Assembly (NCBI RefSeq): GCF_023195835.1
Contig: NZ_CP096200.1
Span: 1,131,398 to 1,195,397 of the forward strand
Direction of reading: 5' to 3'
DNA: 64,000 nucleotides
Source: Vibrio sinaloensis
GTDB taxonomy: Bacteria > Pseudomonadota > Gammaproteobacteria > Enterobacterales > Vibrionaceae
Under the pieces are notes generated by a model. It saw only the letters and a list, made by a program, of their open reading frames with translations. It was not told the DNA's origin and did not search any database. This document shows, one piece after another, positions 44,327-53,095 of the stretch; within the stretch, counting starts at the first letter, position 1; each line of letters starts with the position of its first letter. A program made the position numbers and the translations under genes.

Positions 44327-45915
44327 GCAAAACAGTATTAACGATTGATGGCTTAAGTGTTGGTTTTGGACGCGGTAAGCGCGTTGAACCCGTTACCCAT
44401 GATGTGTCACTTGCAATCAAAAAAGGCGAAACGTTAGCTTTGGTGGGCGAGAGTGGCTCTGGTAAATCGGTGACAGCCAACTCGATACTCAGGCTATTGC
44501 CTAAAGGGTCAGCCCACTATCTAGCTGGTCGGATCGACTTTGACGGTATCGACATGCTCACTTGCTCGCAGCGACAATTACGTGGTATCCGTGGTGGCCG
44601 CATCGGTATGATTTTTCAAGAGCCGATGGTGTCATTGAATCCGCTGCATAAGATTGGTAAGCAGTTGGTCGAGACTCTGGCGATTCATCGCGGCATGCGC
44701 AGCAAAGCGGCGCATGCTCATGCGATAGAGTGGCTGGCGAAAGTCGGGATCCGTAACCCAGAATATAAAGTCTCAGCTTACCCGCATGAACTCTCTGGAG
44801 GAGAGCGGCAACGCGTGATGATCGCGATGGCGCTGATCAATGAGCCTGAACTGCTGATCGCTGATGAGCCGACTACTGCCTTGGATGTGTCCGTTCAAGC
44901 GCAAATACTCGACCTGCTGAAACAGCTACAAAAGGAGCTGGGTATGGCGATGCTATTTATTACTCACGACCTGAGTATTGTTCGCCGTATCGCAGACCGA
45001 GTCGCAGTCATGCAGCATGGCAGGCTAGTCGAAACAGGCCAGTGTCAGCAGATATTTAGCGCGCCAAGCCATCCGTATACTCAAAAGCTGATTGATTCTG
45101 ATCCAAAAGGCCAACCAGTTGCTGTGCAAGGAGCATCCGAGTCACTGCTTAATGTCGAGCAGTTGCGGGTTTGGTTCCCAATCACAGGTGGGATTTTCAA
45201 GCGCGTGGTGTCGCACATTAAAGCGGTGACCGACATGCAGTTCGATCTAAAACGTGGGCATTCGATTGGTTTGGTTGGCGAAAGTGGCTCTGGAAAATCA
45301 ACCACCGGGATGGCGATACTACGTTTAGTCAACTCTGAAGGCTCAATTCAGTACCAAGCGAATGAACTGCAAGGGTTGGACCGCAAAGCGATGCTGCCAT
45401 TTCGCAGTAAAATGCAGGTTGTGTTTCAAGACCCATTCTCAGCGCTAAATCCACGCATGTCGGTGGCCGAAGTAATTGGTGAAGGGCTGCGTGTGCATCA
45501 ACAGCTGACAGAGGAACAAATCGACGCAGAAATTTGCCGAGTGATGGAAGAGGTAGACTTAGATCCGAAAACCCGACATCGCTATCCAAATGAGTTTTCC
45601 GGTGGCCAACGTCAACGCATAGCGATTGCGCGCGCGCTTATCCTCAAACCTGAATTTATTCTCCTTGATGAACCGACGTCATCGTTGGATCGCACCGTCC
45701 AGGCACAAGTTTTACAGTTGCTCAAACAGTTGCAACAAAAATATCAGCTCACTTATCTATTTATTAGTCACGATCTGAGCGTAGTGCGCTCGCTATGCCA
45801 TTACACCATAGTGATGAAGCAAGGCGAGATCATAGAGCAAGGTGATACGTCGGTGCTGTTTACCGAGCCGACCCATCCTTATACGCGCCAACTGGTTGAG
45901 CTCTCTTATTTATGA
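44323..45915 (+). CDS. yejF: peptide ABC transporter ATPase YejF (two ATP-binding domains)
   Basis: A 530-residue protein with two fused ABC ATPase domains. Each half has Walker A GESGSGKS, a Q-loop (IFQEPM; VFQDPF), an ABC signature (LSGGERQR; FSGGQRQR) and Walker B with its Glu (LLIADEPTTALD; ILLDEPTSSLD). The fused form is normal for YejF. It powers peptide uptake through YejBE. Its start overlaps the yejE stop. It is the last gene of the operon; a bidirectional hairpin follows three bases after the stop. Confidence 0.96.
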   Translation: MSKTVLTIDGLSVGFGRGKRVEPVTHDVSLAIKKGETLALVGESGSGKSVTANSILRLLPKGSAHYLAGRIDFDGIDMLTCSQRQLRGIRGGRIGMIFQEPMVSLNPLHKIGKQLVETLAIHRGMRSKAAHAHAIEWLAKVGIRNPEYKVSAYPHELSGGERQRVMIAMALINEPELLIADEPTTALDVSVQAQILDLLKQLQKELGMAMLFITHDLSIVRRIADRVAVMQHGRLVETGQCQQIFSAPSHPYTQKLIDSDPKGQPVAVQGASESLLNVEQLRVWFPITGGIFKRVVSHIKAVTDMQFDLKRGHSIGLVGESGSGKSTTGMAILRLVNSEGSIQYQANELQGLDRKAMLPFRSKMQVVFQDPFSALNPRMSVAEVIGEGLRVHQQLTEEQIDAEICRVMEEVDLDPKTRHRYPNEFSGGQRQRIAIARALILKPEFILLDEPTSSLDRTVQAQVLQLLKQLQQKYQLTYLFISHDLSVVRSLCHYTIVMKQGEIIEQGDTSVLFTEPTHPYTRQLVELSYL

Positions 45916-45917
45916 AA

Positions 45918-45940
45918 AAGCCACTCATGTTGAGTGGCTT
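45918..45940. terminator. terminator between yejF and the M16-like gene
   Basis: AAGCCACTCA (45918-45927) and TGAGTGGCTT (45931-45940) with a three-base loop. On the minus strand it is followed by TTTCATAA, giving a T-run with the stem end; on the plus strand only the TT of the stem. It probably serves both convergent genes. Confidence 0.75.
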
Positions 45941-45995
45941 AGAGAGTGATACCCAATGGGGTAAATAGCTGATTAGATATTTATGTTGTTTGTTA

Positions 45996-47207
45996 TTAAA
46001 GCTCGCGGATGTTGTCTTCGCTCCACATGCTTTCAAAAGTTTTACTGATATCAAATTCATTCAGATGAGCAACGTGAAAGTTGAGCAACTCGAGGTCGTA
46101 AGATGGGTCGGTATAGACTATCCCTTGATTAATCGCTGCAACCAATCTGTCTGCTTGGTCACTGCTGTAAGTCTGATTTTCCAGTCGAGTTTGGCGTTGT
46201 AACTCTTGTCGAACTTGGCTGACAATCATTTCGTACTCGGCTTGAGTAAATCCTGACGCAGCGGCGCGGCGGATCTCTTCGCGCACTAACTTCTGCGCTT
46301 TGGCGCGCTCATCTGGTGACAGGCCGCTCACTCGGATCTGACTCATCAACTGCTGTTGGAATAAGCGATGGTTTTTGACCTGTACGGTTGCGATCGACTG
46401 CTGCTGCTCTAGAGCATGAGCGATGCGTTGTTCAATTAATCTGTTCGCCAACATCGCCATGAGCATGTCTTTACGTTGTTGCTTGCTATCAATTTCCGAT
46501 TGAAGCGGCTTGAATGTGACCAGTGCCAAAGCATCGGTCATATCCTGCGTGTTGTTGTCAGTTGTTGAGATGGTGTTGTTAGCCAAATGGATAGATGATG
46601 AATGGCTAGCATCCCAGTGTCCGAACTGCTGGCGAATGAGTCTGGTGACATCTCGGCCTTTCACACCGCCAGTCACAATCACGCTGATGTTTTTCGGTTG
46701 GTAATAACGTTGATGAAACTCAGTGATGGCTTCGTTTAAAGGTTGGGCCGATAGTTTTGCGAACTCTGCTTGTAGCGAATCGTCGTCAGAGTAAGGGGCT
46801 TGAACTAACGCAGCTTTGATGTGAGCTAACTGCTGTTCAAGTTGAGCGTCGTCGGCGTGTGCTAAGTCTAGGCTCAACACGGTTTGTGAACTACCCATTG
46901 AAGCTTGCCACTGGCTGCTCGCCGTGATGTTAGTTGCGATGAGCTGAGAGAGCATATATTCAGCAGAGCCATTATCAACGCCAGCGCCGATACGTACACG
47001 AATCGAGATTTCGTCTGAGGTGCGGCTTGTCGGCAACACGATATAGCGTAAACCATTGTCCAAGTTGGACACAGTGGTGTTGGCGGGCAAATTGATGTCA
47101 GTGTGTTCAAACCAAATTGCAGACTGCTCAGCACTATAGGCAACAGGTGAAATCATTAGGGCGGCCGAGAGGGCTGCCGACAACATTGGACGAAAAGATA
47201 CAGGCAC
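45996..47207 (-). CDS. M16-like protein without the zinc motif
   Basis: A 403-residue exported protein (signal peptide cut near AYSA-E). The overall pattern is that of a single-lobe M16B peptidase: LDNGLRYIVLP at the start of the fold, VRIGAGVDNGSAEYMLSQL where HxxEH should be, then FHQRYYQPKNISVIVTGG, which is the usual strand after the active lobe. The HxxEH motif is missing and the catalytic region is about 30-40 residues shorter than usual. It therefore should not hydrolyse peptides; it may bind them or partner another M16 subunit. GTG start with GGAG six bases before. The frame is intact from signal peptide to stop. Confidence 0.75.
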   Translation of the reverse strand: MPVSFRPMLSAALSAALMISPVAYSAEQSAIWFEHTDINLPANTTVSNLDNGLRYIVLPTSRTSDEISIRVRIGAGVDNGSAEYMLSQLIATNITASSQWQASMGSSQTVLSLDLAHADDAQLEQQLAHIKAALVQAPYSDDDSLQAEFAKLSAQPLNEAITEFHQRYYQPKNISVIVTGGVKGRDVTRLIRQQFGHWDASHSSSIHLANNTISTTDNNTQDMTDALALVTFKPLQSEIDSKQQRKDMLMAMLANRLIEQRIAHALEQQQSIATVQVKNHRLFQQQLMSQIRVSGLSPDERAKAQKLVREEIRRAAASGFTQAEYEMIVSQVRQELQRQTRLENQTYSSDQADRLVAAINQGIVYTDPSYDLELLNFHVAHLNEFDISKTFESMWSEDNIREL

Positions 47208-47444
47208 AGATTACTCCAAAAAACATAGATTGGTGCTTATTTCCATGTTCTAACTCTCATTGAAAGAGGAGTGTTTGTCTATTCCATCTACAATACCACA
47301 CAGCATAAATATCTGGTCTGGTATAAGAAGCGTGTGCTTCGAAACACTAGCGAACGATTTAAGTTGGGCGAATTTTCTACAACTAAAGTTAATTAGTCAA
47401 CCACAATTATGGCTGGGATGAATGTGTCTTAAATTTGAGAGGGA

Positions 47445-49211
47445 TTAGATTTTGACGTAGCGGCTAGCGCTAGCAACAGATAGGGGTTTAGCAAACCAAT
47501 AGCCTTGCAAATAAGTGGCGCCCATATCGGTAAAGGTCCTTTGCATGTCGGCGCTTTCAATGCCTTCAATGACGATAGAAATACCATAGTTATTGCACAG
47601 GGACATAACAAAGGAGAGATACTCAAAGGTGACAGGGTTTTCAAAGGAGCGCCATGCCACCGACTTATCGATTTTGATTTGCGACAGGGGTAAATCGAAG
47701 AAACTATTGAGTGAGGTGTAACCGGCTCCGAAGTCGTCGAGAGAAAGGTGAAACCCGAGCCGTTTTAACGTATGAAGCTGATCGATGGCTTGCTTGTTGT
47801 TATCCAAAATAATGGTCTCGGTTAGCTCAAGCACCACTGAGCTAGGCTCAACTTGATAGCGATCCAGAAGCTGTTTTAATGTTGTTGGAAACTGTTCGTT
47901 CAACAGTTGTAAAACAGAGACGTTAATATTGACCCGTACACTTTGTGAGTGAGTTTGTTGATATTTGCGGATGAATTGACAAGCCTTTTCACACACAAAA
48001 TAGCCGAGTTCATTGATCAGCCCTTTACGCTCCGCAACGCTAATGAACTCATCAGGGAAGATTTGGCCGAGTTCTTCACTGCGCCAACGGACTAACGACT
48101 CAAAACTCGCCACTTGTTGAGATTGACAGCAGATTATCGGTTGGAAATTTACCGACAGTTTGCCGTTGCGGATGGCATTGCCCAGTTCCTGCTCGACATA
48201 AAAGTGGCGGTCGACTTGGCGTTTTGTTTCGCCGATGTAGACTTTAGCGATGTCGCCTTGGTTATTGGCAAACTGGCTAGTTTGGGCTGCGATCTTAACC
48301 AAGTCATCAGCGTGCATTTCACTGCAAATATCGGGGAAAAACCCGATGCAAATATCGGTGGCGTAGAGGAAATCTATGGTCTTAACTGACTCCCGATAAG
48401 CGTCACATACCCGTTGTGCTAACTGGTTGAGTTCACTCTCTTGATAATGTCCGCGAACTAAAATCGCAAAATCGTGAGATTGAATCCGGTACAAGTCGAC
48501 GAATTGATCGGGAAACTCGCCCAAGGTTCCAGTAAGATGAGAAAGCAGGTTTCGCATGATTTGCGAACCGTATAAGGTCTGATAAGAGCGGGTATTGCCC
48601 AGTTGAATATACATTAAATGGTGTGGCTGAGTGGCGACGCCTTTAAGGTTATCGATATCCATCGCCAGTTTCTGTTCGTTTGACAGTCCCGATGACCCGT
48701 CTTTAAAGGAAGACTGATGAACATAGGTTTCCATCAGTTTCTGGTCCGAAATGTCTTTATGACAGCCGATCATAAAACGTTTTCCGTTGACCGTCTTAGT
48801 GACTGCCGTGCCTTCCAGCCAAGTGTACTGACCATTGGTGCAGCGAACTCGATATTGCACCGTCACACGAAGATCATCTTCTTCGATGTGTTCGCCTACT
48901 TTTTGCTCGAGTTCTTTTTGATCGAGAGGATGCACTAAGTCGAGCCATTTACTAAGGGAGGTATGACCCGAAGATTCGATACCAAAGCGCTGGTAAAACT
49001 TAGGGTTGTAGAAACAAACGTGCTCGGTATCCGACATGTAAAAGATACCATCGCTGAGCACATCAATCATGTGACGGAACTGGTTATCCATCAATGCATC
49101 TAACTCAGCCCCAGACAACGTCTCTGCCCCAGCATCGCAAAGATCAACCGCAAACTGGTCGATATGCTCTATTTTCGGGCTCGGTGTGAGGCTTTTGATT
49201 GATTGCGACAT
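47445..49211 (-). CDS. PAS - degenerate GGDEF - EAL phosphodiesterase
   Basis: A 588-residue cytoplasmic c-di-GMP protein. A PAS domain lies at about 45-165 (DGIFYMSDTEHVCFYNPKF; WLEGTAV). The GGDEF-like domain (about 180-320) has QSHDF where GGDEF is expected, so it cannot make c-di-GMP. The EAL domain (about 330-585) has ESL in the first motif, NINVSVLQL, ELTETI, the DDFGAGYTS loop, IKIDKS and IVIEGIES, so it is probably an active phosphodiesterase. A Fur-box-like sequence lies about 116 bases upstream, suggesting iron control. A solute-binding protein gene ends 178 bases upstream on the same strand. Confidence 0.9.
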   Translation of the reverse strand: MSQSIKSLTPSPKIEHIDQFAVDLCDAGAETLSGAELDALMDNQFRHMIDVLSDGIFYMSDTEHVCFYNPKFYQRFGIESSGHTSLSKWLDLVHPLDQKELEQKVGEHIEEDDLRVTVQYRVRCTNGQYTWLEGTAVTKTVNGKRFMIGCHKDISDQKLMETYVHQSSFKDGSSGLSNEQKLAMDIDNLKGVATQPHHLMYIQLGNTRSYQTLYGSQIMRNLLSHLTGTLGEFPDQFVDLYRIQSHDFAILVRGHYQESELNQLAQRVCDAYRESVKTIDFLYATDICIGFFPDICSEMHADDLVKIAAQTSQFANNQGDIAKVYIGETKRQVDRHFYVEQELGNAIRNGKLSVNFQPIICCQSQQVASFESLVRWRSEELGQIFPDEFISVAERKGLINELGYFVCEKACQFIRKYQQTHSQSVRVNINVSVLQLLNEQFPTTLKQLLDRYQVEPSSVVLELTETIILDNNKQAIDQLHTLKRLGFHLSLDDFGAGYTSLNSFFDLPLSQIKIDKSVAWRSFENPVTFEYLSFVMSLCNNYGISIVIEGIESADMQRTFTDMGATYLQGYWFAKPLSVASASRYVKI

Positions 49212-49326
49212 GATTTTGGTCGTTACTCGTCAGCGTGAATAGATGTAAAAACAAAGTTATCAATGCAGTATTACATAAATATTCATGTTAATCATGCCAC
49301 ATAGCTCTCAATCTAAACGTTTCAAT

Positions 49327-49341
49327 TGAAAATAATTCTCA
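49327..49341. promoter_or_regulatory. candidate Fur box upstream of the PAS-EAL gene
   Basis: TGAAAATAATTCTCA matches the 7-1-7 Fur pattern TGATAATNATTATCA at 13 of 15 positions. It lies 116 bases before the PAS-EAL start, in the intergenic stretch 49212-49389. On the minus strand a TTGAAA and a TATGTG box 16 bases apart follow immediately, so Fur bound here would block that promoter. Confidence 0.55.
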
Positions 49342-49389
49342 TACATAAGTGATTGATTATATAAAAGAACCGTCAGTGGACTATCTTTT

Positions 49390-50190
49390 CTAGTCAAGCC
49401 GATAATTGGCAAGGATGCGATCGATAGTGCCATCGCGTTTGATCTGCTCTAATGCTTGATTAAACTTTGCGACGAAGTCTTGCTTATAATGAAACCGCTT
49501 ATTGGGATCGCTTGCGTACCCGAGATAGCCGTACTCACTACTGACGGTAGTTGCAATCTTTGGCGACCAATCGATATCGACTTCTTCACTGTCTTTGAGG
49601 AGTTTCAACTCCCATAGAATCGACAGACGGTCGTTCATATAACAGTCGATACGCTGTTTATACAGATTTATCATACTAGCGCGGTTACTCTTAGCTTCTT
49701 TAAGCTGAATGTCGCCTTTATCGACCGCCTGCCAAAAAGCCTTGCCACCTAGGGCATAAGATTGGTTCACTCCGATCGTTAACCCATAGTAACCTTGGGG
49801 CCAGTTATGGAAATCGCGATCAATCAGGTTGTCAGGATGACACATCACCACTACTTCTTCTTCCAATATAGGGGCTGAATAGGGCGAAATGTATAGCCGT
49901 CGGTCCGAATAAAAATAGGGTGGAAACAGCGCAAAGCCTTCGCTCACTTCGAGCATTTTGAGGCCGCGTTTCCATGGCAAAGGTACCATGGTAACTTGGT
50001 ATTTTGGCATGTGTTCGAATGCTGCTGACAGAATATCGGCATAGATGCCTTTGACTTTTCCTTCTTCAGCGTAACTGTATGGAGGATAGGCGTCGTCACC
50101 ATAAATCGTGACCTTAATAGCGGGGTGGTAGGCTAGGGCGCGATTGGTCAGCAGCAAAAATGATATCAATAACAGACTCCATTTCAACAT
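49390..50190 (-). CDS. periplasmic solute-binding protein, family 3
   Basis: A 266-residue exported protein (signal peptide cut after RALA). The start of the mature fold, VTIYGDDAYPPYSYAEEGK then GIYADILSAAF, is that of SBP_bac_3 amino-acid-binding proteins. It lacks any ABC permease or ATPase gene beside it, and has Cys residues at VVMCHPD and RIDCYMND. Such orphan binding proteins in Vibrio often feed a sensor rather than a transporter. It is followed on the same strand by the PAS-EAL gene. Start ATG with GAGGAG six bases upstream. Confidence 0.85.
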   Translation of the reverse strand: MLKWSLLLISFLLLTNRALAYHPAIKVTIYGDDAYPPYSYAEEGKVKGIYADILSAAFEHMPKYQVTMVPLPWKRGLKMLEVSEGFALFPPYFYSDRRLYISPYSAPILEEEVVVMCHPDNLIDRDFHNWPQGYYGLTIGVNQSYALGGKAFWQAVDKGDIQLKEAKSNRASMINLYKQRIDCYMNDRLSILWELKLLKDSEEVDIDWSPKIATTVSSEYGYLGYASDPNKRFHYKQDFVAKFNQALEQIKRDGTIDRILANYRLD

Positions 50191-50291
50191 ACTGCTCCTC
50201 GGCTTATTCTCTACTTACTTTTAACTTTAGTTTATTAATTGTGGCTTAGAGATTAAACTCTTGGGTTTGTGAACATCCTACAGAGTAAGTT

Positions 50292-50702
50292 ATGACACAC
50301 GAACACCAACCAGGCGAAGAGATTGAGATTGAAGCGATCGGCATTGAAGTATCGTCTCAACCGATTGAACTGTACAAAGTTTTCAAAATTGCCAATTTAG
50401 TGGGCGGTGGCGGTGAAGCCAAGCACCTTATTGCCGAAGGGTATGTCGCGGTAAATGGTGAGTTAGAAACGCGCAAGCGCCGTAAGATGTATGATGGCGA
50501 CTTCTTTGAGTTCAACCAAGAATATTATGTGGTGGTGTGTGACGCGCCGGCCATCGAAGAACAGAGTGATGAACAGCCAATGGCGTCAACACCTGAGGCA
50601 AAGCTTGCGCCATCACAACCCAAACAGAACAACAAGAAAAACAAATCCAGCGACAAATCAAACAAACCTGGTAAGGGACGCGCCTCTATCGATTTTTTCT
50701 AG
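50292..50702 (+). CDS. S4-domain RNA-binding protein, YbcJ-like with basic tail
   Basis: A 136-residue protein. Residues about 20-85 are an S4 RNA-binding domain: LYKVFKIANLVGGGGEAKHLIAEG (split as LYKVFKIANLV and GGGGEAKHLIAEG), then VAVNGELETRKRRKMYDGDF, close to E. coli YbcJ. Residues 90-136 form a tail rich in Q, K, N and S ending KGRASIDFF, likely disordered and able to bind nucleic acid. The target RNA is unknown. It converges on cueR, with a small hairpin between them. Confidence 0.85.
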   Translation: MTHEHQPGEEIEIEAIGIEVSSQPIELYKVFKIANLVGGGGEAKHLIAEGYVAVNGELETRKRRKMYDGDFFEFNQEYYVVVCDAPAIEEQSDEQPMASTPEAKLAPSQPKQNNKKNKSSDKSNKPGKGRASIDFF

Positions 50703-50720
50703 TTTTGACTGGTGATGGAT

Positions 50721-50744
50721 AAAGTGGCAACTCGCGTGCCCTTT
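50721..50744. terminator. weak hairpin between the S4 gene and cueR
   Basis: AAAG-T-GGCA (50721-50729) pairs with TGCCCTTT (50737-50744) with one bulged T and a seven-base loop. It lies between convergent genes and touches the cueR stop codon. The T-runs are short, so it is only a candidate. Confidence 0.4.
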
Positions 50745-51129
50745 ATTTGGTGAGCTCTTCGATGATAGGGCACTCACTCCCCGAGTCGCCTGGACAGGCG
50801 GAAACCCAGCTTTTTAGTTGGGTTTCAATCTCTTTAAGCTGAGCAATCTTATGCTCCACCTCTTGCAATTTCTCTTTGGCTTTCGCTTTTACTTCACTAC
50901 TTTTGCGGTTGTTGTTTTGCGCCAATTGAACCAGCTCTTTACATTCGATGAGCGAGAACCCAGCATTTTTGGCTCGAGAAATCAGTTTGAGCTCAACCAC
51001 ATGTTGCTGTGAGTACTCGCGGTAGCCAGACTCGCTTCTCAGCGGCGGCGTGATCAACGCTTTTTCTTCGTATAAGCGAATGGATTTACTCGACAGCCCC
51101 GTCAGTTTCGCTACAGCTCCAATGTTCAT
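50743..51129 (-). CDS. cueR: copper-responsive MerR regulator CueR
   Basis: A 128-residue MerR-family regulator. The winged helix (residues 1-70) has IGAVAKLTGLSSKSIRLYEE and the GYREYS turn. A long coiled coil (about 78-108) follows. The metal loop ACPGDSGSECPI supplies C112 and C120, the same positions as the Cu(I) ligands of E. coli CueR. It should activate copper-export genes, but no copA or cueO lies in this window. GGAGGAA precedes the ATG. It is transcribed away from nothing obvious: the next gene on the strand is the GGDEF-EAL gene upstream. Confidence 0.93.
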   Translation of the reverse strand: MNIGAVAKLTGLSSKSIRLYEEKALITPPLRSESGYREYSQQHVVELKLISRAKNAGFSLIECKELVQLAQNNNRKSSEVKAKAKEKLQEVEHKIAQLKEIETQLKSWVSACPGDSGSECPIIEELTK

Positions 51130-51206
51130 TGTGTTCCTCCAACAGCCATTTGATGTTGTATTTTAAGCAAGAATAACAGTGCTCTAGCCAATTGAATAGT
51201 TCGGCG

Positions 51207-52814
51207 TTAACGATGGTAACTCAGTTCAGAAATGACCGGAGGGTTGTAGGTGAGTGTCCATTGAATCACTGATTGGAGCTCAAGCGCTGGACTAAACAAG
51301 TAGCCCTGAATGTAGTCGCAGCCATATCGATGCAAAATAGTCAGAACCGTGTTGTCTTCCACACCCTCAGCAACGACAGTATAGCCAAGACCATGCGCCA
51401 GGGAGATGGCGTTGGCAACAATCGAGTCGTTGCGCTGGTTGGAGTCTAGGTGTGATAGGAACGAGCGATCAATTTTGATTTGGTCGACGGGAAGATCTCT
51501 AAGCAGCGATAACGAGGAATAGCCAGTGCCGAAGTCATCAAGGCTTATCTTAAAACCCAGTTTACGTAGACGAGTCAACAGCGCCTCAGGGCTACGTAAG
51601 CGGTTAATCGCCGTGCTTTCAGTGATTTCTAGTACGATAGAATCGACAACCGATGCATCCCGCTCTATCAGCGAGATGAGGTGTTGTTCAAGTTGTTTGC
51701 CAATCAAATCTTTAGCGGACAGATTAACATGAATCGGATAGTGAATGCCTTGCTGGTCAAATGTTTGGATATCTTCAAAGACACGTTCAAGCAACCAAGC
51801 GGTAATTGAGGTGACCTTATTGCTTTGCTCGGCGACGGGAATGAAATCGATGGGACTAATCGTCGTTCCGTCGTGCGTTACCCAACGAATCAGTGCCTCA
51901 TAGCCACAGACTGTGTTTAACGTACCACTAATAATGGGTTGGTAGTAAACCTGAAACTCATCGTCTTCAAGTGCTCGGTCTATCTGTCGCGAAATTTCGA
52001 GCTTGCGTTTGGCGCCTTGGCTCATACTGTCATCATAGATGGCATATTCTAGTCCTGCTCCTTTGGCCCAGTACATGGCAATGTCCGCACAGTTAATCAG
52101 TGGCTCATAAGCGCTGCCATGTGCAGGAAATTGGCTGATCCCGATGGAGGCGCCAGTGGTAATTTCAAAACCATCGATGGAAAACGGCAGACTCAGCTCG
52201 TCACTCACCTGTTTGACTATAGATTTGGTTTGGCTGGCAGCACGTTTTGGCAGCAGCAGGATAAACTCATCGCCGCCAATACGCGCGATGAAATCCCCTT
52301 TTTCAAGTAGTGTGGCGATACGTTGTCCAATTTGCACCAGCAACTGATCACCACAAAAATGACCCATGCCGTCGTTAACCTGCTTGAAATTCACGATGTC
52401 GAGTAACAGCAGGTCAAACGGCGTCTCGTTTTCTATGAGGATATCAATGGTTTCAATGCAATATTTCCGATTGGGAAGAGAGGTGAGTGGGTCGTGCAGC
52501 GCATTGTATTTCTCTTCTCTGACTAAGGTTTGCAGTTGCTCTATGGTTGAGTAGCTGTAACTAACGACCATATAAACGAAGATACTGCCGCCAAACAAGA
52601 TCAAGCAAAGGGCGAATACTGTGACGTCTACGGTTTGTTGATACAGCACCAAAGCGAGCACAGACAGATAGCCGGTGACGAACCCGAAAATAAGACGCCG
52701 CAACCAGCGCCAGCCAATGTGTCGTGTATTGGCGCATATGATGCACGCGGTCTGATAGCCTGCAAGTAGCAGTAGCGTACCAACGATAATCAGGCTAGTG
52801 GCGAGTAAATACAA
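51207..52814 (-). CDS. membrane GGDEF-EAL protein
   Basis: A 535-residue inner-membrane c-di-GMP enzyme. Three hydrophobic segments (about 2-22, 38-60 and 65-88) form a small membrane part, followed by a GGDEF domain (about 105-265) with an intact IGGDEF and no clear RxxD inhibitory site, then an EAL domain (about 275-525) with YEALIRW, NLSAKDL, EITEST, DDFGTGYSS, IKIDRS and VVAEGVED. Both domains look active, so it could make or break c-di-GMP. The start is TTG with GGAG seven bases before; no better in-frame start was found. It is separated from cueR by 77 bases. Confidence 0.92.
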   Translation of the reverse strand: MYLLATSLIIVGTLLLLAGYQTACIICANTRHIGWRWLRRLIFGFVTGYLSVLALVLYQQTVDVTVFALCLILFGGSIFVYMVVSYSYSTIEQLQTLVREEKYNALHDPLTSLPNRKYCIETIDILIENETPFDLLLLDIVNFKQVNDGMGHFCGDQLLVQIGQRIATLLEKGDFIARIGGDEFILLLPKRAASQTKSIVKQVSDELSLPFSIDGFEITTGASIGISQFPAHGSAYEPLINCADIAMYWAKGAGLEYAIYDDSMSQGAKRKLEISRQIDRALEDDEFQVYYQPIISGTLNTVCGYEALIRWVTHDGTTISPIDFIPVAEQSNKVTSITAWLLERVFEDIQTFDQQGIHYPIHVNLSAKDLIGKQLEQHLISLIERDASVVDSIVLEITESTAINRLRSPEALLTRLRKLGFKISLDDFGTGYSSLSLLRDLPVDQIKIDRSFLSHLDSNQRNDSIVANAISLAHGLGYTVVAEGVEDNTVLTILHRYGCDYIQGYLFSPALELQSVIQWTLTYNPPVISELSYHR

Positions 52815-52952
52815 ACGTTAACTCCATCGGTGAGTGGTGATCGTTAACCCAAGTTAATGCAACACTCTGAAAAGCATAGTCGCTAAACGGCCGCAGTGAT
52901 TATTGAACTGATACAATTGATATTAATTTTTGCCTGTGAAATAAACACTCGC

Positions 52953-52966
52953 TTGCGATAGATCAA
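52953..52966 (+). promoter_or_regulatory. candidate Fnr-type site upstream of ackA
   Basis: TTGCGATAGATCAA resembles TTGAT-N4-ATCAA, with a perfect right half and three of five in the left half. It lies 130 bases before the ackA start, in the 281-base AT-rich stretch 52815-53095, which holds no gene. Confidence 0.3.
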
Positions 52967-53095
52967 CAAAAGATTGTTTGATTTGTTTAAATGTTCCAAT
53001 AAAAGTTGAAACATTAAAAAAATATTGAATAATGGGTTCATCAAAATAACACAAGCGTAAGCTTTAATTTTCTTAGTCTGAAACAGGAACATCCC

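Noticed and set aside
45996..47207. The M16-like gene as a frameshifted pseudogene
   Set aside because: The frame runs unbroken from a good signal peptide and ribosome site to a stop followed by a terminator; the missing motif looks like evolved loss, not a break.
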